Part shown: piece after piece, positions 53,138-62,177 of the stretch
How positions within the stretch are numbered: position 1 is the first letter of the stretch
How the letters are laid out: each line of letters starts with the position of its first letter
NCBI RefSeq assembly: GCF_001423525.1
Contig: NZ_LMOI01000002.1
Coordinates: 213,110 to 277,109, forward strand
DNA from: Arthrobacter sp. Leaf137
GTDB lineage: Bacteria; Actinomycetota; Actinomycetes; Actinomycetales; Micrococcaceae
Length of the DNA: 64,000 bases
Direction: 5' to 3'
Program-made: the position numbers and the translations under genes
The notes under the pieces: model-generated
Told to the model about the DNA's origin: nothing
What the model saw: only the letters and a program-made list of their open reading frames with translations
Databases searched by the model: none

Positions 53138-54171
53138 TTCTTCCCCTTACCGCTGGCGCCGCTCTGCTCCACCACGTTCGCTCCGAGGAACCTGACGAAA
53201 ATGAAGGCGACCAGGAAAATGATGATGAATGTGATGGTTGACAGCGCCGCCGCCGAGTTGAATCCCTGTCTGATTTGATTGATCACCAGGATGGACAGCG
53301 TAGTGGTGTTGTTGGCACCGCCGGTGAGGATATACGGCAGATCGAACATCCTCAGCGCGTCAAGGGTACGGAACAGGATGGCGACCATCAGGGCGGGCTT
53401 GACCAGCGGCAGGGTAATCAGTCGGAAGCGCTGCCAGGCACTGGCCCCGTCCACCTTTGATGCCTCGTAGACCTCGGCAGGAATCATCTGCAGGCCGGCC
53501 AGAATCAGCAGGGCCATGAAGGGCGTGGTCTTCCACGTGTCGGCGATGATGACCGCCCACTTGGCGGGCCACTCACTGCCGGTCCACAGGATGGAGACAT
53601 TGAACAGCTTGTTGATGATGCCGTTGAAGTCGAACATGAACAGCCACAGCTGCGCGGTGACGGCGGTGGGAATAGCCCACGGCACCAGGACGGCAGCCCG
53701 GACCAGGCTGCGGCCCTTGAAGCTCCGTGCCATGATCATGGCCATCCAAAAGCCCAGGACGGTTTCAAACCCGACTGTCACCACTGTGAAGAAGAAGGTG
53801 GTGGCCGTTGCGGTCCAGAACTGCCCGCCGAGGGTGCCCGGCGGACAAGCCACGGTTCCGCCGCCTTGGGCAGCACACTGCTGCCCAAGCCAGTTCACGT
53901 AGTTCTGGATGCCGGCCGCGCCGCCGTCGGTGAAGAGTCCGGTGACGGGATCGAGCCCGGCATCCTTCTGGAAGGACATCACGATAGCGCTGATGATCGG
54001 GTACACGATCACAATGGCCAGCGCGACGATTGTCGGAGCCAGCAACCAGGAAGCCCACCGGCCCTGGCTGGCAATCCTGTTGTCTTCGCCTACCCCTTTT
54101 GGTCCGTGATGGACCGGGGCGGCGCCCGACGCCGGCTGCTTTACCGGCGTCGGGCCCAATTCGGTAGCCAT
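53134..54171 (-). CDS. Sugar ABC transporter permease, MalF type
   Basis: 345 residues; a polar approximately 38-residue N-terminus (TPVKQPASGAAPVHHGPKG) precedes six membrane segments. EAA loop: YEASKVDGASAWQRFRLITLPLVKPAL; and PYILTGGANNTTTLSILVINQIRQGFNS near the C terminus. Four-base overlap with the MalG-type gene. A large loop between TM1 and TM2 with VNWLGQQCAAQGGGTVACPPG has paired cysteines. Confidence 0.95.
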   Translation of the reverse strand: MATELGPTPVKQPASGAAPVHHGPKGVGEDNRIASQGRWASWLLAPTIVALAIVIVYPIISAIVMSFQKDAGLDPVTGLFTDGGAAGIQNYVNWLGQQCAAQGGGTVACPPGTLGGQFWTATATTFFFTVVTVGFETVLGFWMAMIMARSFKGRSLVRAAVLVPWAIPTAVTAQLWLFMFDFNGIINKLFNVSILWTGSEWPAKWAVIIADTWKTTPFMALLILAGLQMIPAEVYEASKVDGASAWQRFRLITLPLVKPALMVAILFRTLDALRMFDLPYILTGGANNTTTLSILVINQIRQGFNSAAALSTITFIIIFLVAFIFVRFLGANVVEQSGASGKGKK

Positions 54172-54177
54172 GGCAGT

Positions 54178-55464
54178 TTACGATCCTGCGCCGGCGGTCT
54201 CGATGGACTTCTGCATGTCGGAGAGGGCATCCTTGGCGGGCTTTTCACCCTTCAGCGCCGCGTAGGCGTTGTCCTGGATGGCCTTGGTGACTGCAGGGTA
54301 GAACGGGGTTACCGGCCGGGGAACAGCATTCTCGATGGAAGTCTTGAGCACCGGCAGGTAAGGCAGTTTGGCAACCAGTTCCTGGTCCTGGTAAAGGTCA
54401 CCGAGAACCGGGGCCAGCGAACCCTGGGTTGCGAAGAACTTCTGCTGTTCTTCCTCGACCAGGAACTTCACGAAGTCCAGGGACGTGGCCTTGTGGTCGG
54501 AGTAGACGCTGACGGCTGCGCTGTGGCCGCCGAGGGAGGAGGCCCCGGGGCCGTCCTTGCCCGGAAGAGCAGCCATGCCCAAAACATCCTTGACCTTGGA
54601 GGATCCTTCAGTGGTGGCCAGGTTGTAGACGTACGGCCAGTTGCGGAGGAACAGGAGCTTGCCGTCCTGGAAGGCCCGGCGGCTTTCCTCTTCCTGGTAG
54701 GTGATGGCTTCAGCCGGGATGTTGCCGTTCTTGAAGGCCTCTACCAGGTTGTTCAGGCCTGCTTCGGCCTCGGGGGTGTTCAGGTTCGGCTTGCCGTCAT
54801 CATTCAGGACAGATCCACCGGCCGAGTTGATGGCTTCGGAAGCGTTGACGGTAAGGCCCTCATACTGCTTGAACTGCCCGGCGTAGCAGCCGATGTTGTT
54901 CTGCTTGGCGATGGAGCACATGCCCATCATCTCGTCCCACGTCTTGGGGGCCTCGGGAACCAGGTCCTTGCGGTAGTAGAGGATGCCGCCATCGGAGGAA
55001 ACGGGAGCCGCATAGAGGGTGCCCTTGTAAGAGCCTGCCTCGATGGTGGGCTCCAGCATGCCCTTGGTGTCGATAGCCATCTTGTCCTTGAGCGGCTGGA
55101 GCCATCCCTTGGCGGCGAACTCGGCCGTCCAGACGACGTCCACGCTGGCGACGTCGTAGTCGGCGTTCTTGGCCTGGAAGTTCTGCACCAAGTCATCGTG
55201 CTGCTGGTCGGCGTTGTCGGTCTGCTCCTTGAAGGTGACCTTTTCGTCCGGGTGCGCGGCGTTCCACTTCTCGATCAGCGGACGGACGACGTTGCTGTTG
55301 TCCTTGCCCTGCACGTACGTAATGGGGCCCCGGCTGTCGAGGTTGGCTTCAGCGTCGCTGCCGCCGCCCGAGGTTCCGCCACCTCCTCCGCCGGCACAGG
55401 CGGACAGGGAAAGGGCCAGAACACCGGCCGTGGCAACCGGCAGAAGGAATCTAGGGGTTTTCAT
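54178..55464 (-). CDS. Sugar-binding lipoprotein of the ABC transporter
   Basis: 428 residues. Lipobox LSACAGG (Cys23) then a Gly/Ser linker, then a family-1-type solute-binding fold: ITYVQGKDNSNVVRPLIEKWNAAHPDEKVTFKEQ, ADYDVASVDVVWTAEFAAKGWLQPL, GILYYRKDLVPEAPKTWDEMM and SLGGHSAAVSVYSDHK. Matches trehalose/maltose-type binding proteins. First gene of the operon and divergent from the GH13 glucosidase. Confidence 0.94.
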   Translation of the reverse strand: MKTPRFLLPVATAGVLALSLSACAGGGGGGTSGGGSDAEANLDSRGPITYVQGKDNSNVVRPLIEKWNAAHPDEKVTFKEQTDNADQQHDDLVQNFQAKNADYDVASVDVVWTAEFAAKGWLQPLKDKMAIDTKGMLEPTIEAGSYKGTLYAAPVSSDGGILYYRKDLVPEAPKTWDEMMGMCSIAKQNNIGCYAGQFKQYEGLTVNASEAINSAGGSVLNDDGKPNLNTPEAEAGLNNLVEAFKNGNIPAEAITYQEEESRRAFQDGKLLFLRNWPYVYNLATTEGSSKVKDVLGMAALPGKDGPGASSLGGHSAAVSVYSDHKATSLDFVKFLVEEEQQKFFATQGSLAPVLGDLYQDQELVAKLPYLPVLKTSIENAVPRPVTPFYPAVTKAIQDNAYAALKGEKPAKDALSDMQKSIETAGAGS

Positions 55465-55563
55465 TGGCTTGAAGCTCCTCGCTGAGAGACAAGTAAGTCG
55501 ACACTGCGGTTGTTGGTGAGGTTGATGTGGTGCCTGTCACACTAGTAAGGTTGCTGCGGTTCA

Positions 55564-55577
55564 TGCAAGCGTTTACA
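55564..55577. promoter_or_regulatory. LacI-type operator at the ABC/GH13 promoter
   Basis: TGCAAGCGTTTACA fits the general LacI/GalR operator (core CG centred in a near-palindrome; reverse TGTAAACGCTTGCA). It lies 27 bases before the glucosidase ATG and 100 bases before the SBP start, between the divergent genes. Confidence 0.78.
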
Positions 55578-55603
55578 TCAAAAAGTTATCTAAGGGGAAC
55601 CAA

Positions 55604-57442
55604 ATGTCCAACCCGTCCGTTCCAGGCCCCCGGAGCAGCAGCCGCGAATGGTGGGCCGATGCTGTGGTCTACCAGGTGTATCCCCGCTCCTTCGCGGACG
55701 CTAACGGTGACGGAATGGGTGATCTCCGCGGAGTGACCACCCACCTGCCGTACTTGGAGCGGCTGGGCGTGGACGCTGTCTGGCTCTCCCCTTTCTATAG
55801 ATCACCCCAGGCGGACGGCGGCTACGACGTGGCCGACTACCGCCAGGTGGACCCCCTGTTCGGCTCCCTGGCCGACTTCGACAGCATGTTGCAGGATGCT
55901 CACGGGCTGGGTCTGAAGGTCATCGTTGACCTGGTGCCCAACCACACCTCGGACGAGCACCTCTGGTTCCGGGAAGCGCTGGCGGCGGCGCCGGGCTCCG
56001 CCGAGAGGGACAGGTACATCTTCCGGCCAGGCAAGGATTCTGAGCCGGGGTCCGGGGACGGCAACAGGCCGCCGAACAACTGGAAGTCGATCTTCGGCGG
56101 CCCGGCCTGGACCCGGGTCACCGACGCCGGTGGCCAGGACGGCGAGTGGTACCTCCACCTCTTCGACACCAGGCAGCCGGACCTGAACTGGGACAACGCC
56201 GAGGTCCAGGAGGAGATGCGGTCCGTCCTTCGGTTCTGGCTGGACCGGGGTGTGGACGGATTCCGGGTGGACGTGGCCCACGGACTCGTCAAGGAGGCCG
56301 GATTGCCCGACTGGGACGGCGTGGCCGCCATGGTGGAGGGCACTCCCCCGCGCCGGGACCCCCTGCTCCCCGGCGATGCCCCCGCCGCCCACACCGACGC
56401 CGAAGAACCGCACCGTGCAGTATCGCCGGTATATCCGCCGTCGCCCTTCTTCGACCAGGAAGGTGTCCACGCGATCTACCGCGACTGGCACAAGGTGCTC
56501 TCCGGGTACGGTCCCGACCGCATGCTCGTGGCCGAAGCCTGGGTTGAACCGGCGGAACGGCTGGCCCGCTACGTCCGCCAGGACGAGATGCAGCAGGCGT
56601 TCAACTTCGACTTCCTGCTGGCAGGCTGGGACGCGGAACGGATGGCCGCGGCCATCGACACCTCCCTGGCCGCTGCGGCCACCGTGGGTGCACCGTGTAC
56701 CTGGGTGCTCAGCAACCATGACACAGTCCGGCACACCACCCGCTTTGGCCTGCCCGATCCCACATCCTTTCCCAAGGGCATTGGCCCGGACGACGAACAG
56801 CCGGACGCCTCCTTGGGACTGGCGCGGGCCCGTGCCGCCACCCTGGTGTCGCTGGCGCTTCCCGGCTCGGCCTACCTGTACCAGGGCGAGGAACTCGGCC
56901 TGCCGGAGCACACCACGCTTCCCGCCGGGGCACGGCAGGATCCCACGTTCTTCCGCACCCGGGCCGCCGAAATAGGCAGGGACGGCTGCCGGGTGCCGTT
57001 GCCATGGACTGCCGGGGCTTCGGGCTTCGGATTCTCGGACCCTGCTCAGAACGCCGCAGAACCCTGGCTGCCGCAGCCGGAGAGCTTCGGCCCGCACGCA
57101 GCGGACCTGCAGGACGGTACGGAGGGGTCCACGCTGGAGCTGTATCGCGCCGCACTGGCCTTCCGGGCGGCGGAAAAACTGGGTGCGGGCAGCATTGAAT
57201 GGGCAGAAGCCCATTCACCGGAGAGCGGCCTGCTGGCCTTCACCAACGGGGACGTGCTGGTCATTGCCAACATGGGATTCGCCAGCGCCCCGGTGCCCGG
57301 CGGCTACGCTGTGGCGGTATCCAGCGGACCGGAACCGCGGGCAGAGTGGGCAGGCATGCAGGAGGTTCCCGTGGACTGCACCGTGTACCTGCAGAAGACA
57401 ACCGCTCTTCATCCGGGGAACGCCCAGCGCCAGCAGGACTAG
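55604..57442 (+). CDS. GH13 alpha-glucosidase
   Basis: 612 residues, cytoplasmic. Landmarks: WWADAVVYQVYPRSFADANGDGMGDLRG, DLVPNHTS, nucleophile Asp223 (DGFRVDVAHGL), acid/base Glu311 (LVAEAWVEP) and stabiliser Asp373 (SNHDTVRH). The QPDLNWDN motif (about 191) is typical of the oligo-1,6-/alpha-glucosidase (family 13 subfamilies 17, 23, 30) branch. It splits the alpha-glucoside taken up by the divergent transporter. A 27-base gap to a LacI-type operator. Confidence 0.95.
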   Translation: MSNPSVPGPRSSSREWWADAVVYQVYPRSFADANGDGMGDLRGVTTHLPYLERLGVDAVWLSPFYRSPQADGGYDVADYRQVDPLFGSLADFDSMLQDAHGLGLKVIVDLVPNHTSDEHLWFREALAAAPGSAERDRYIFRPGKDSEPGSGDGNRPPNNWKSIFGGPAWTRVTDAGGQDGEWYLHLFDTRQPDLNWDNAEVQEEMRSVLRFWLDRGVDGFRVDVAHGLVKEAGLPDWDGVAAMVEGTPPRRDPLLPGDAPAAHTDAEEPHRAVSPVYPPSPFFDQEGVHAIYRDWHKVLSGYGPDRMLVAEAWVEPAERLARYVRQDEMQQAFNFDFLLAGWDAERMAAAIDTSLAAAATVGAPCTWVLSNHDTVRHTTRFGLPDPTSFPKGIGPDDEQPDASLGLARARAATLVSLALPGSAYLYQGEELGLPEHTTLPAGARQDPTFFRTRAAEIGRDGCRVPLPWTAGASGFGFSDPAQNAAEPWLPQPESFGPHAADLQDGTEGSTLELYRAALAFRAAEKLGAGSIEWAEAHSPESGLLAFTNGDVLVIANMGFASAPVPGGYAVAVSSGPEPRAEWAGMQEVPVDCTVYLQKTTALHPGNAQRQQD

Positions 57443-57475
57443 GCCCCAGCTAAGTCCCCCCGGACAGCACCGGTG

Positions 57476-58087
57476 TCAGCGGACGCGTTCGGCCCTGCCG
57501 AAGCGGGTCCGGGCCCCGGCGCCGATGTGGATCAGGACCGGCGTCTTCCTGCCCACCACTGCGTCAAGGGCATCAACCAGCCCGGAGACTTCGGCGGCCA
57601 GAAGATGCGGCGCCACCCCCTGGCGGGGCAGCAGCCGGATCCTCAGTGTCGGGGTGCCTTTGACGTCGTAGGTGGTCACGCTGGACGAGGCAAGATCCGG
57701 TCGGCCGGCGAGCGCCTGCTTGAGTGCCTGTTCAGCCACTCCCGCGCCGATCCGGACATCGCCCGGGACTTCCCCGGGATCGTACTCGGACGCCAAAAGG
57801 TTCGACCGGCCCTTACCTTGCTGGGCCACCCAGGCAACCATCAGTCCGATCAGGACCAGGAGGGCGAATGCCACCACCATCCAGAGCCAGCTTTCCGTCC
57901 GGCCAGGGAACCGGGTGGCGTTGAAGGCATCGTTGGCAGTGCTCCAGGCTGCCGCGGACCAGGGGTGCCACCACGCTGCGACGGCGGGAACGGTGGCCAG
58001 CAGGACCAGCAGGAGGCCCACCGCCAGCAGTTTCAGGCCGAGCAGGGTCAGGAGGATCCGGTTCAGGACGGTTGGTGTGCTGTTCAT
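57476..58087 (-). CDS. Envelope-stress membrane protein, AmaP-like
   Basis: 203 residues, two membrane segments (LLTLLGLKLLAVGLLLVLLATV and SWLWMVVAFALLVLIGLMVAWVA) with a polar extracellular loop between, then a soluble C-terminal domain (VRIGAGVAEQALKQALAGRPDLASSSVTTYDVKGTPTLRIRLLPRQGVAPHLLAAEVSGLVDALDAVVG). The fold and place match the alkaline-shock-response membrane anchor of Asp23 operons. Four-base overlap with the upstream gene. Confidence 0.72.
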   Translation of the reverse strand: MNSTPTVLNRILLTLLGLKLLAVGLLLVLLATVPAVAAWWHPWSAAAWSTANDAFNATRFPGRTESWLWMVVAFALLVLIGLMVAWVAQQGKGRSNLLASEYDPGEVPGDVRIGAGVAEQALKQALAGRPDLASSSVTTYDVKGTPTLRIRLLPRQGVAPHLLAAEVSGLVDALDAVVGRKTPVLIHIGAGARTRFGRAERVR

Positions 58088-58740
58088 GCCCCCACCACCC
58101 CGGACGGTGCGACATTAATACGGACTTCCGGTGCTGGATCGAGCGCCATCTGATCCACTTCCTCCCGGACGGCGTCCAGCACCGCGTCACCATCGACTGG
58201 CACGCCCGACGTGGGCCGGAGGTTGACCATGACCTGGCGCTGCGAGACCACCACCATCACTTGCTCCGGTGTAACGTTTGCTGCCAGGCGCGCCCGGCGG
58301 GCCAGCGACGAAGCGATCACTTCGTCGTCAATGACGACGGCGGGACGCCCGGATTCGAGCCAGCCGCCAGCGAGCGTGTGCCGGGCGCGGCGCCCCGGTG
58401 CCACGCCGTTGAGGAAGAAGACCAGGCCCACCATGGCAAGCACGGCACCGATGGCGCCCAGGAGGAGGGGTGAAATCCCGGCGGGAAGCGCCGTCAGCCG
58501 CTCGGCGGCGACTTGGGGTTCGATCAGCCAGGGCGGCTGGCCAATGGCGTGCACCGCAGCCTCCAGCAGCCCGTACCCGGCCAGCGCCATGACCAGTACA
58601 GCGGCAACGATGGCAGCACCGGCACGCGTCGAACGTGTTTCCCGGCGCACGATCCGGGCCATGTCCGGGCTCCGGCCATTGTGGCGTCCGCCCCTGCCGC
58701 CGCGGGCGTCGCTGCTTCGTGTCTCCACGCTGCTGCTCAC
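58084..58740 (-). CDS. DUF6286-like membrane protein of the Asp23 cluster
   Basis: 218 residues. A basic approximately 38-residue N-terminus, two membrane segments (AGAAIVAAVLVMALAGYGLLEAAVHAIG and LLLGAIGAVLAMVGLVFFLNGV), then a soluble C-terminal domain with VVIDDEVIASSLARRARLAANVTPEQVMVVVSQRQVMVNLRPTSGVPVD resembling an Asp23-type beta-alpha fold. Its relatives occur in actinobacterial Asp23 operons. Cotranscribed by ATGA overlaps on both sides. Confidence 0.72.
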   Translation of the reverse strand: MSSSVETRSSDARGGRGGRHNGRSPDMARIVRRETRSTRAGAAIVAAVLVMALAGYGLLEAAVHAIGQPPWLIEPQVAAERLTALPAGISPLLLGAIGAVLAMVGLVFFLNGVAPGRRARHTLAGGWLESGRPAVVIDDEVIASSLARRARLAANVTPEQVMVVVSQRQVMVNLRPTSGVPVDGDAVLDAVREEVDQMALDPAPEVRINVAPSGVVGA

Positions 58741-59114
58741 TGCACCCGACCTCCTTCGCTGATCCTTGCCCCGCTGATCCTGATGTCCACCCGGCTCAGG
58801 CTGGCTCCGCTGAGCTCGGTCACCGTGGCCAGGATGCGGGCCTTGGCCTGCACCGTACGCTGCCAGATGGAACCGCCCACCAAGTCAATCCGCCCCGGAT
58901 CCATCGCCGCCTGCAGCGGGGGGACCCTGATAGGCGTGACAAGCGACAAAGCCAGCAGCCCGTCGTCGTCCGCCCAGTCGGCACGGACGTCCTGGGCGTC
59001 AACGCCGAACTCGCGGGCCGCCGCGGCCTTGGCGAGGCTGGTCAGCGCCTGCGTGCTGATCCGGTTATGGCCGTTGAGCACCTGCCCCGGCACTGCCGGC
59101 GCCGGCGCGCTCAT
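58737..59114 (-). CDS. Soluble Asp23-like protein
   Basis: 125 residues, no membrane segment. ISTQALTSLAKAAAAREFGVDAQDVRADWADDDGLLALSLVTPI and VQAKARILATVTELSGASLSRVDIRISGARIS look like the Asp23/Gls24 domain: an N-terminal helical part and a beta strand near VDIRISG. It is the middle gene of the cluster and probably forms a complex with the proteins at 59299 and 58084. Confidence 0.68.
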   Translation of the reverse strand: MSAPAPAVPGQVLNGHNRISTQALTSLAKAAAAREFGVDAQDVRADWADDDGLLALSLVTPIRVPPLQAAMDPGRIDLVGGSIWQRTVQAKARILATVTELSGASLSRVDIRISGARISEGGRVQ

Positions 59115-59302
59115 GACGATGAACGCCGGCCCGTGATGGCGTCAAGGACGCCGCGCAGGTCCAGCTTTCCTTCGGCTGCGCGGCCCAGGAGCGCTCCTAT
59201 GGCCATGAAGAGCAAGGAAACGAGGAAGCCCCAGAGGCCGAACTGCAGGGACATGAAAGCAACAAAGGCACCCATCGCGATGCCTGCCACGGTGAGGTTC
59301 AC
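59111..59302 (-). CDS. Small DUF2273-like membrane protein
   Basis: 63 residues, two hydrophobic stretches (GIAMGAFVAFMSLQFGLWGFLVSLLFMAIGALLG) separated by a short loop, then a polar end (EGKLDLRGVLDAITGRRSSS). Typical small membrane partner of Asp23 in Gram-positives. Overlaps both neighbours by four bases. Confidence 0.75.
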   Translation of the reverse strand: MNLTVAGIAMGAFVAFMSLQFGLWGFLVSLLFMAIGALLGRAAEGKLDLRGVLDAITGRRSSS

Positions 59303-59760
59303 AGCAATGCCTCCCTTTCCGGAGAGCCGGCCGCTGGCGGCTTGACGGGCGGCGGCACGTAGACGTCGGTGACCTCCACGTTCACCTCAATCACCTGCAG
59401 CCCTACGAGTTCCTCCACGGCCCGGTAGACCGCGGCCCGGACCTGGTTGGCCAACGAATGCAGGGGCGTGCCATAACTGGCAACCAGGCTGATGTCCACA
59501 GCCACCTGCGCTTCGCCGACTTCCGCCCGGACTCCCGTGGCATGGTCGGTACTGCCCACGGCGTCCCGGATGGCACCCAGCGCCCGGGACGGGCCCGAGC
59601 CAAGGGAGTAGACGCCGGGGACCGCCCTCGCGGCAATACCGGCAACCTTGGCCACGGCGGTTTCGGAAATGACGGTGCGGCCCGGCCCGGGCGCCGCAGC
59701 GGGAACCGGCACGGCCCCGCGGTGGACACCCGGTGTGGGTTGTGGGTTCTGGTATTCCAT
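59299..59760 (-). CDS. Asp23/Gls24 family envelope stress protein
   Basis: 153 residues from ATG 59760 (GGGGGGAAG about eight bases upstream). The Asp23 domain: TVISETAVAKVAGIAARAVPGVYSLGSG, VAVDISLVASYGTPLHSLANQVRAAVYRAVEELVGLQVIEVNVEVTDVYVP. In Staphylococcus, Asp23 is a membrane-tethered protein made in quantity under alkaline stress. It is the first gene of a five-gene operon in which each gene overlaps the next by ATGA, an unusually tight arrangement. Confidence 0.9.
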   Translation of the reverse strand: MEYQNPQPTPGVHRGAVPVPAAAPGPGRTVISETAVAKVAGIAARAVPGVYSLGSGPSRALGAIRDAVGSTDHATGVRAEVGEAQVAVDISLVASYGTPLHSLANQVRAAVYRAVEELVGLQVIEVNVEVTDVYVPPPVKPPAAGSPEREALL

Positions 59761-59902
59761 CAGGCACTTCCCCCTTCTTTTGTTTCCAACCCTATCCCCA
59801 GCCTGCGCTGATGTGCTGGAATCGCTCGGCGACAGGTGCAGTGGAATCGCCCGGACAGCGGTGCGGGGCATGACAACAGTTGAGCGGGACAGTTAAAAGG
59901 CC

Positions 59903-59960
59903 CAGGCGGGGAGGCCCCCAAGGACATCCCCGCCTGAGCGGTGCCGCCCGTTCGGGCGGC
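59903..59960 (-). terminator. Tandem hairpins after the levansucrase gene
   Basis: CAGGCGGGGA/TCCCCGCCTG (59903-59912 with 59927-59936) and GCCGCCCG/CGGGCGGC (59943-59950 with 59953-59960), lying past the levansucrase stop at 59986. Both stems are perfect. The rest of 59761-59985 shows nothing I can call. Confidence 0.6.
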
Positions 59961-59985
59961 GGAAGCGGCAGGTGCCGCGGTCTTG

Positions 59986-61584
59986 TTACTTGTAGAGGCC
60001 TTCGCCGCCAATGCGCTTGTTGGTGGGCAGGTAGCCGAGCGGGCCGAGGCCGTTCTGGCCGAAGCTGCGGTCCACCTGGGTCACGCCGTTCTTGAAGTTG
60101 ATCTTTACGGTCGGGGACAGGGAGCCGCCGCGGACGCCGTTGACGTTGTCGATGAACGACTGCACCAGGCCATTGGGCTGGACGTAGTGCGAGTAGGCCT
60201 GGAACTGGCGGCCGTTCTGCTGGCCCGAGATGGTTCCGCTCGGGTTGTTGGCCGGAAGGTTCAGGTCGGTGGGTGAGCCGAGCGCCAGGCCGCTGTTGTT
60301 GACCGGCTGGTAGTCCGAACGGATGCCGTCGCCCACGAAGCCGTAGACGCCGTCGGGACCGCGCATGCCGTCCGCATAAGTGAACTGGTGGCTGATCGTG
60401 TAGAGGTAGTACTTGTTCTTGCCGTCTTCATTCTGGATGAAGATCTGCGGGCGCTCAGTCTGGTCGTTGACGCAGTTGGCGGACAGGATCGGCGGCAGGA
60501 AGGACCACTTGGTGAGGTCCTTGTTGTCGGCGACGGCCAGGCCCACGTTTGCGGTCTGGTAGTTGGCGCCGGTGTTCTGGACATCGGTCAGCTTCTCAGC
60601 GTGCGGATCGCCCGGCTGGTAGCCCAGGTCCTCGCCCTTGCACTGGTAGTCGCCGCGGTTTCCGGCGGTGTTGCCTTCAAAGACCATGTAGGTCTTGCCC
60701 GGGTGGGCCGGGTCAGCGAACGTGTACGGGTCGCGGAAGGCAAAACCCGGGTTCTGGGCTTTGTTCTGGTACAGCTTGCCGTCCGGCTCCAGCAGCTTGG
60801 TGTGCTGGAAGCCGTCAAACGTCACGCCGTTCTTGTCGGCATGGATCTTGCCCAGTGCCTTGGCGATGGCTGCGTCGGGAGCGATTCCGCCGCCACCGGC
60901 GTTGCGCTCTGCCACATCGTGGAACGTGGTGGCCGTGTAGAAGACGTTGACCTGGTTGCCCTGCATCAGGCGGGTGGAGCCGGACCATTCGGTGTTGCCG
61001 ATGGACGTGTTGTCCAGGAACAGGTGTCCGCCGTAGTTCCACTTGTCCTTCGCCGGATCGGCGTTGGTCTTGCGGAAGAAGTATCCGATGCGGGCGTTCC
61101 AGTGGCGCTGGTCGAAGCCGTAGCCGGCATGGCGGTCGGCCACCAGGGAGAAGATGACGTCGTAGCCCTTGTAGCTGATCTGGTTGGCGTTTTCATCCGT
61201 CAGCGACCAGGTGTCCCAGACCCAGACGTCGTCATTCATGGCGGGAAAATCTTCAGGGATTTCCGGCATGGTGACGTCGGGGCTCATGGAGTTCTGGCCC
61301 GGCGCAACGGAAGGGTTGCTCTGCGCCATGATCTGCTTGGCGTCCGCACGGGTCCACTTCGAGGTGAACTCCGACGCCGGGTCAAGAGCCTGCTGGGTGT
61401 GCTTGGTGGGGAGGGGGAAGCCGGGCGTGGGCGACGGGAGCTGCTGGGCGGCCGGCGGGTCAGCGGGTTCGTTGGCCTGCGCCGAGGGGACGGCCAGGAA
61501 GGCCGAGGCCGCAACGGAGGCCGCCAGGGCTGCGGCGGCGGTCCGCCACCGCAGCTTCCGGGGTGATTGGGGGTGCTTGTGCAT
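59986..61584 (-). CDS. Levansucrase (GH68)
   Basis: 532 residues from ATG 61584. Secreted fructosyltransferase that splits sucrose and builds levan (beta-2,6 fructan). Signal peptide about 1-37 (RTAAAALAASVAASAFLAVPSAQA). GH68 triad: nucleophile Asp124 (VWVWDTWSL), stabiliser Asp285 (FRDPYTFAD) and acid/base Glu377 (QTERPQIFIQ). VPSAQANEPADPPAAQQLPS is a linker. The long 593-bp upstream gap holds a LacI-type operator, so it may respond to sucrose-related regulation. Confidence 0.95.
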   Translation of the reverse strand: MHKHPQSPRKLRWRTAAAALAASVAASAFLAVPSAQANEPADPPAAQQLPSPTPGFPLPTKHTQQALDPASEFTSKWTRADAKQIMAQSNPSVAPGQNSMSPDVTMPEIPEDFPAMNDDVWVWDTWSLTDENANQISYKGYDVIFSLVADRHAGYGFDQRHWNARIGYFFRKTNADPAKDKWNYGGHLFLDNTSIGNTEWSGSTRLMQGNQVNVFYTATTFHDVAERNAGGGGIAPDAAIAKALGKIHADKNGVTFDGFQHTKLLEPDGKLYQNKAQNPGFAFRDPYTFADPAHPGKTYMVFEGNTAGNRGDYQCKGEDLGYQPGDPHAEKLTDVQNTGANYQTANVGLAVADNKDLTKWSFLPPILSANCVNDQTERPQIFIQNEDGKNKYYLYTISHQFTYADGMRGPDGVYGFVGDGIRSDYQPVNNSGLALGSPTDLNLPANNPSGTISGQQNGRQFQAYSHYVQPNGLVQSFIDNVNGVRGGSLSPTVKINFKNGVTQVDRSFGQNGLGPLGYLPTNKRIGGEGLYK

Positions 61585-62177
61585 TTGTGCTCTTCTCGCG
61601 GAGTTCAAACTGTTCGTGGAAGACGGGCGGATGCCCTGGTTCCCCGCACTCCGGCGGATTCCCCGGCGGCACGGCAGGCATCGTCGGGGACGCCTTTGTA
61701 ACGGGGGCGGGACCTGGGTGGAGCCCCGAAGCGGGCCCTGGCGACATCAGGGCGATGTCCGGGCCGGTTTCAACGCTAGGCAGGACCGAGAGCACATTTC
61801 AAACGTGTGTCGGCCCTCCGAAAACCTAGTTCGACTCATATATGCAAGCGCTTACGCAACTCAAGGCGCGCGCGTGCCACAACGATTTTTCACAGTCAAA
61901 TGTTTCAGATGTCTGACAAATCTTTGACGGCACCGCTGTCGCAGCGGACACGGCAGCAACGCGCGGGGCTGGGGCAGCACGAGGGTCAATAGAGTGGTTC
62001 GGGGGCAAAGACAGGTAGCCATCACTCATGCCGCATTAACCCAACGAATATATTTTGGGATCAGTCGGCCAGCCAGAGGCTGGGATGGCAGACAACAAAC
62101 GCCCGTTCCGGTTTCGATCGGGCCATTCCGGGTAGGGGGTGGGCCGGCAAGCCGCTGTTCTGAATCGAGTTAATCGC
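61585..62177. promoter_or_regulatory. 593-bp divergent intergenic region with LacI-type operator
   Basis: No gene here. TGCAAGCGCTTACG (61843-61856) is a close relative of the operator at 55564. It lies 259 bases upstream of levansucrase and about 320 bases before the deacetylase, so at least one transcript has a long leader or a remote control site. Between 61860 and 62177 the sequence is more AT-rich than its surroundings and shows no clear -35/-10 pair that I would assign. Confidence 0.5.
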
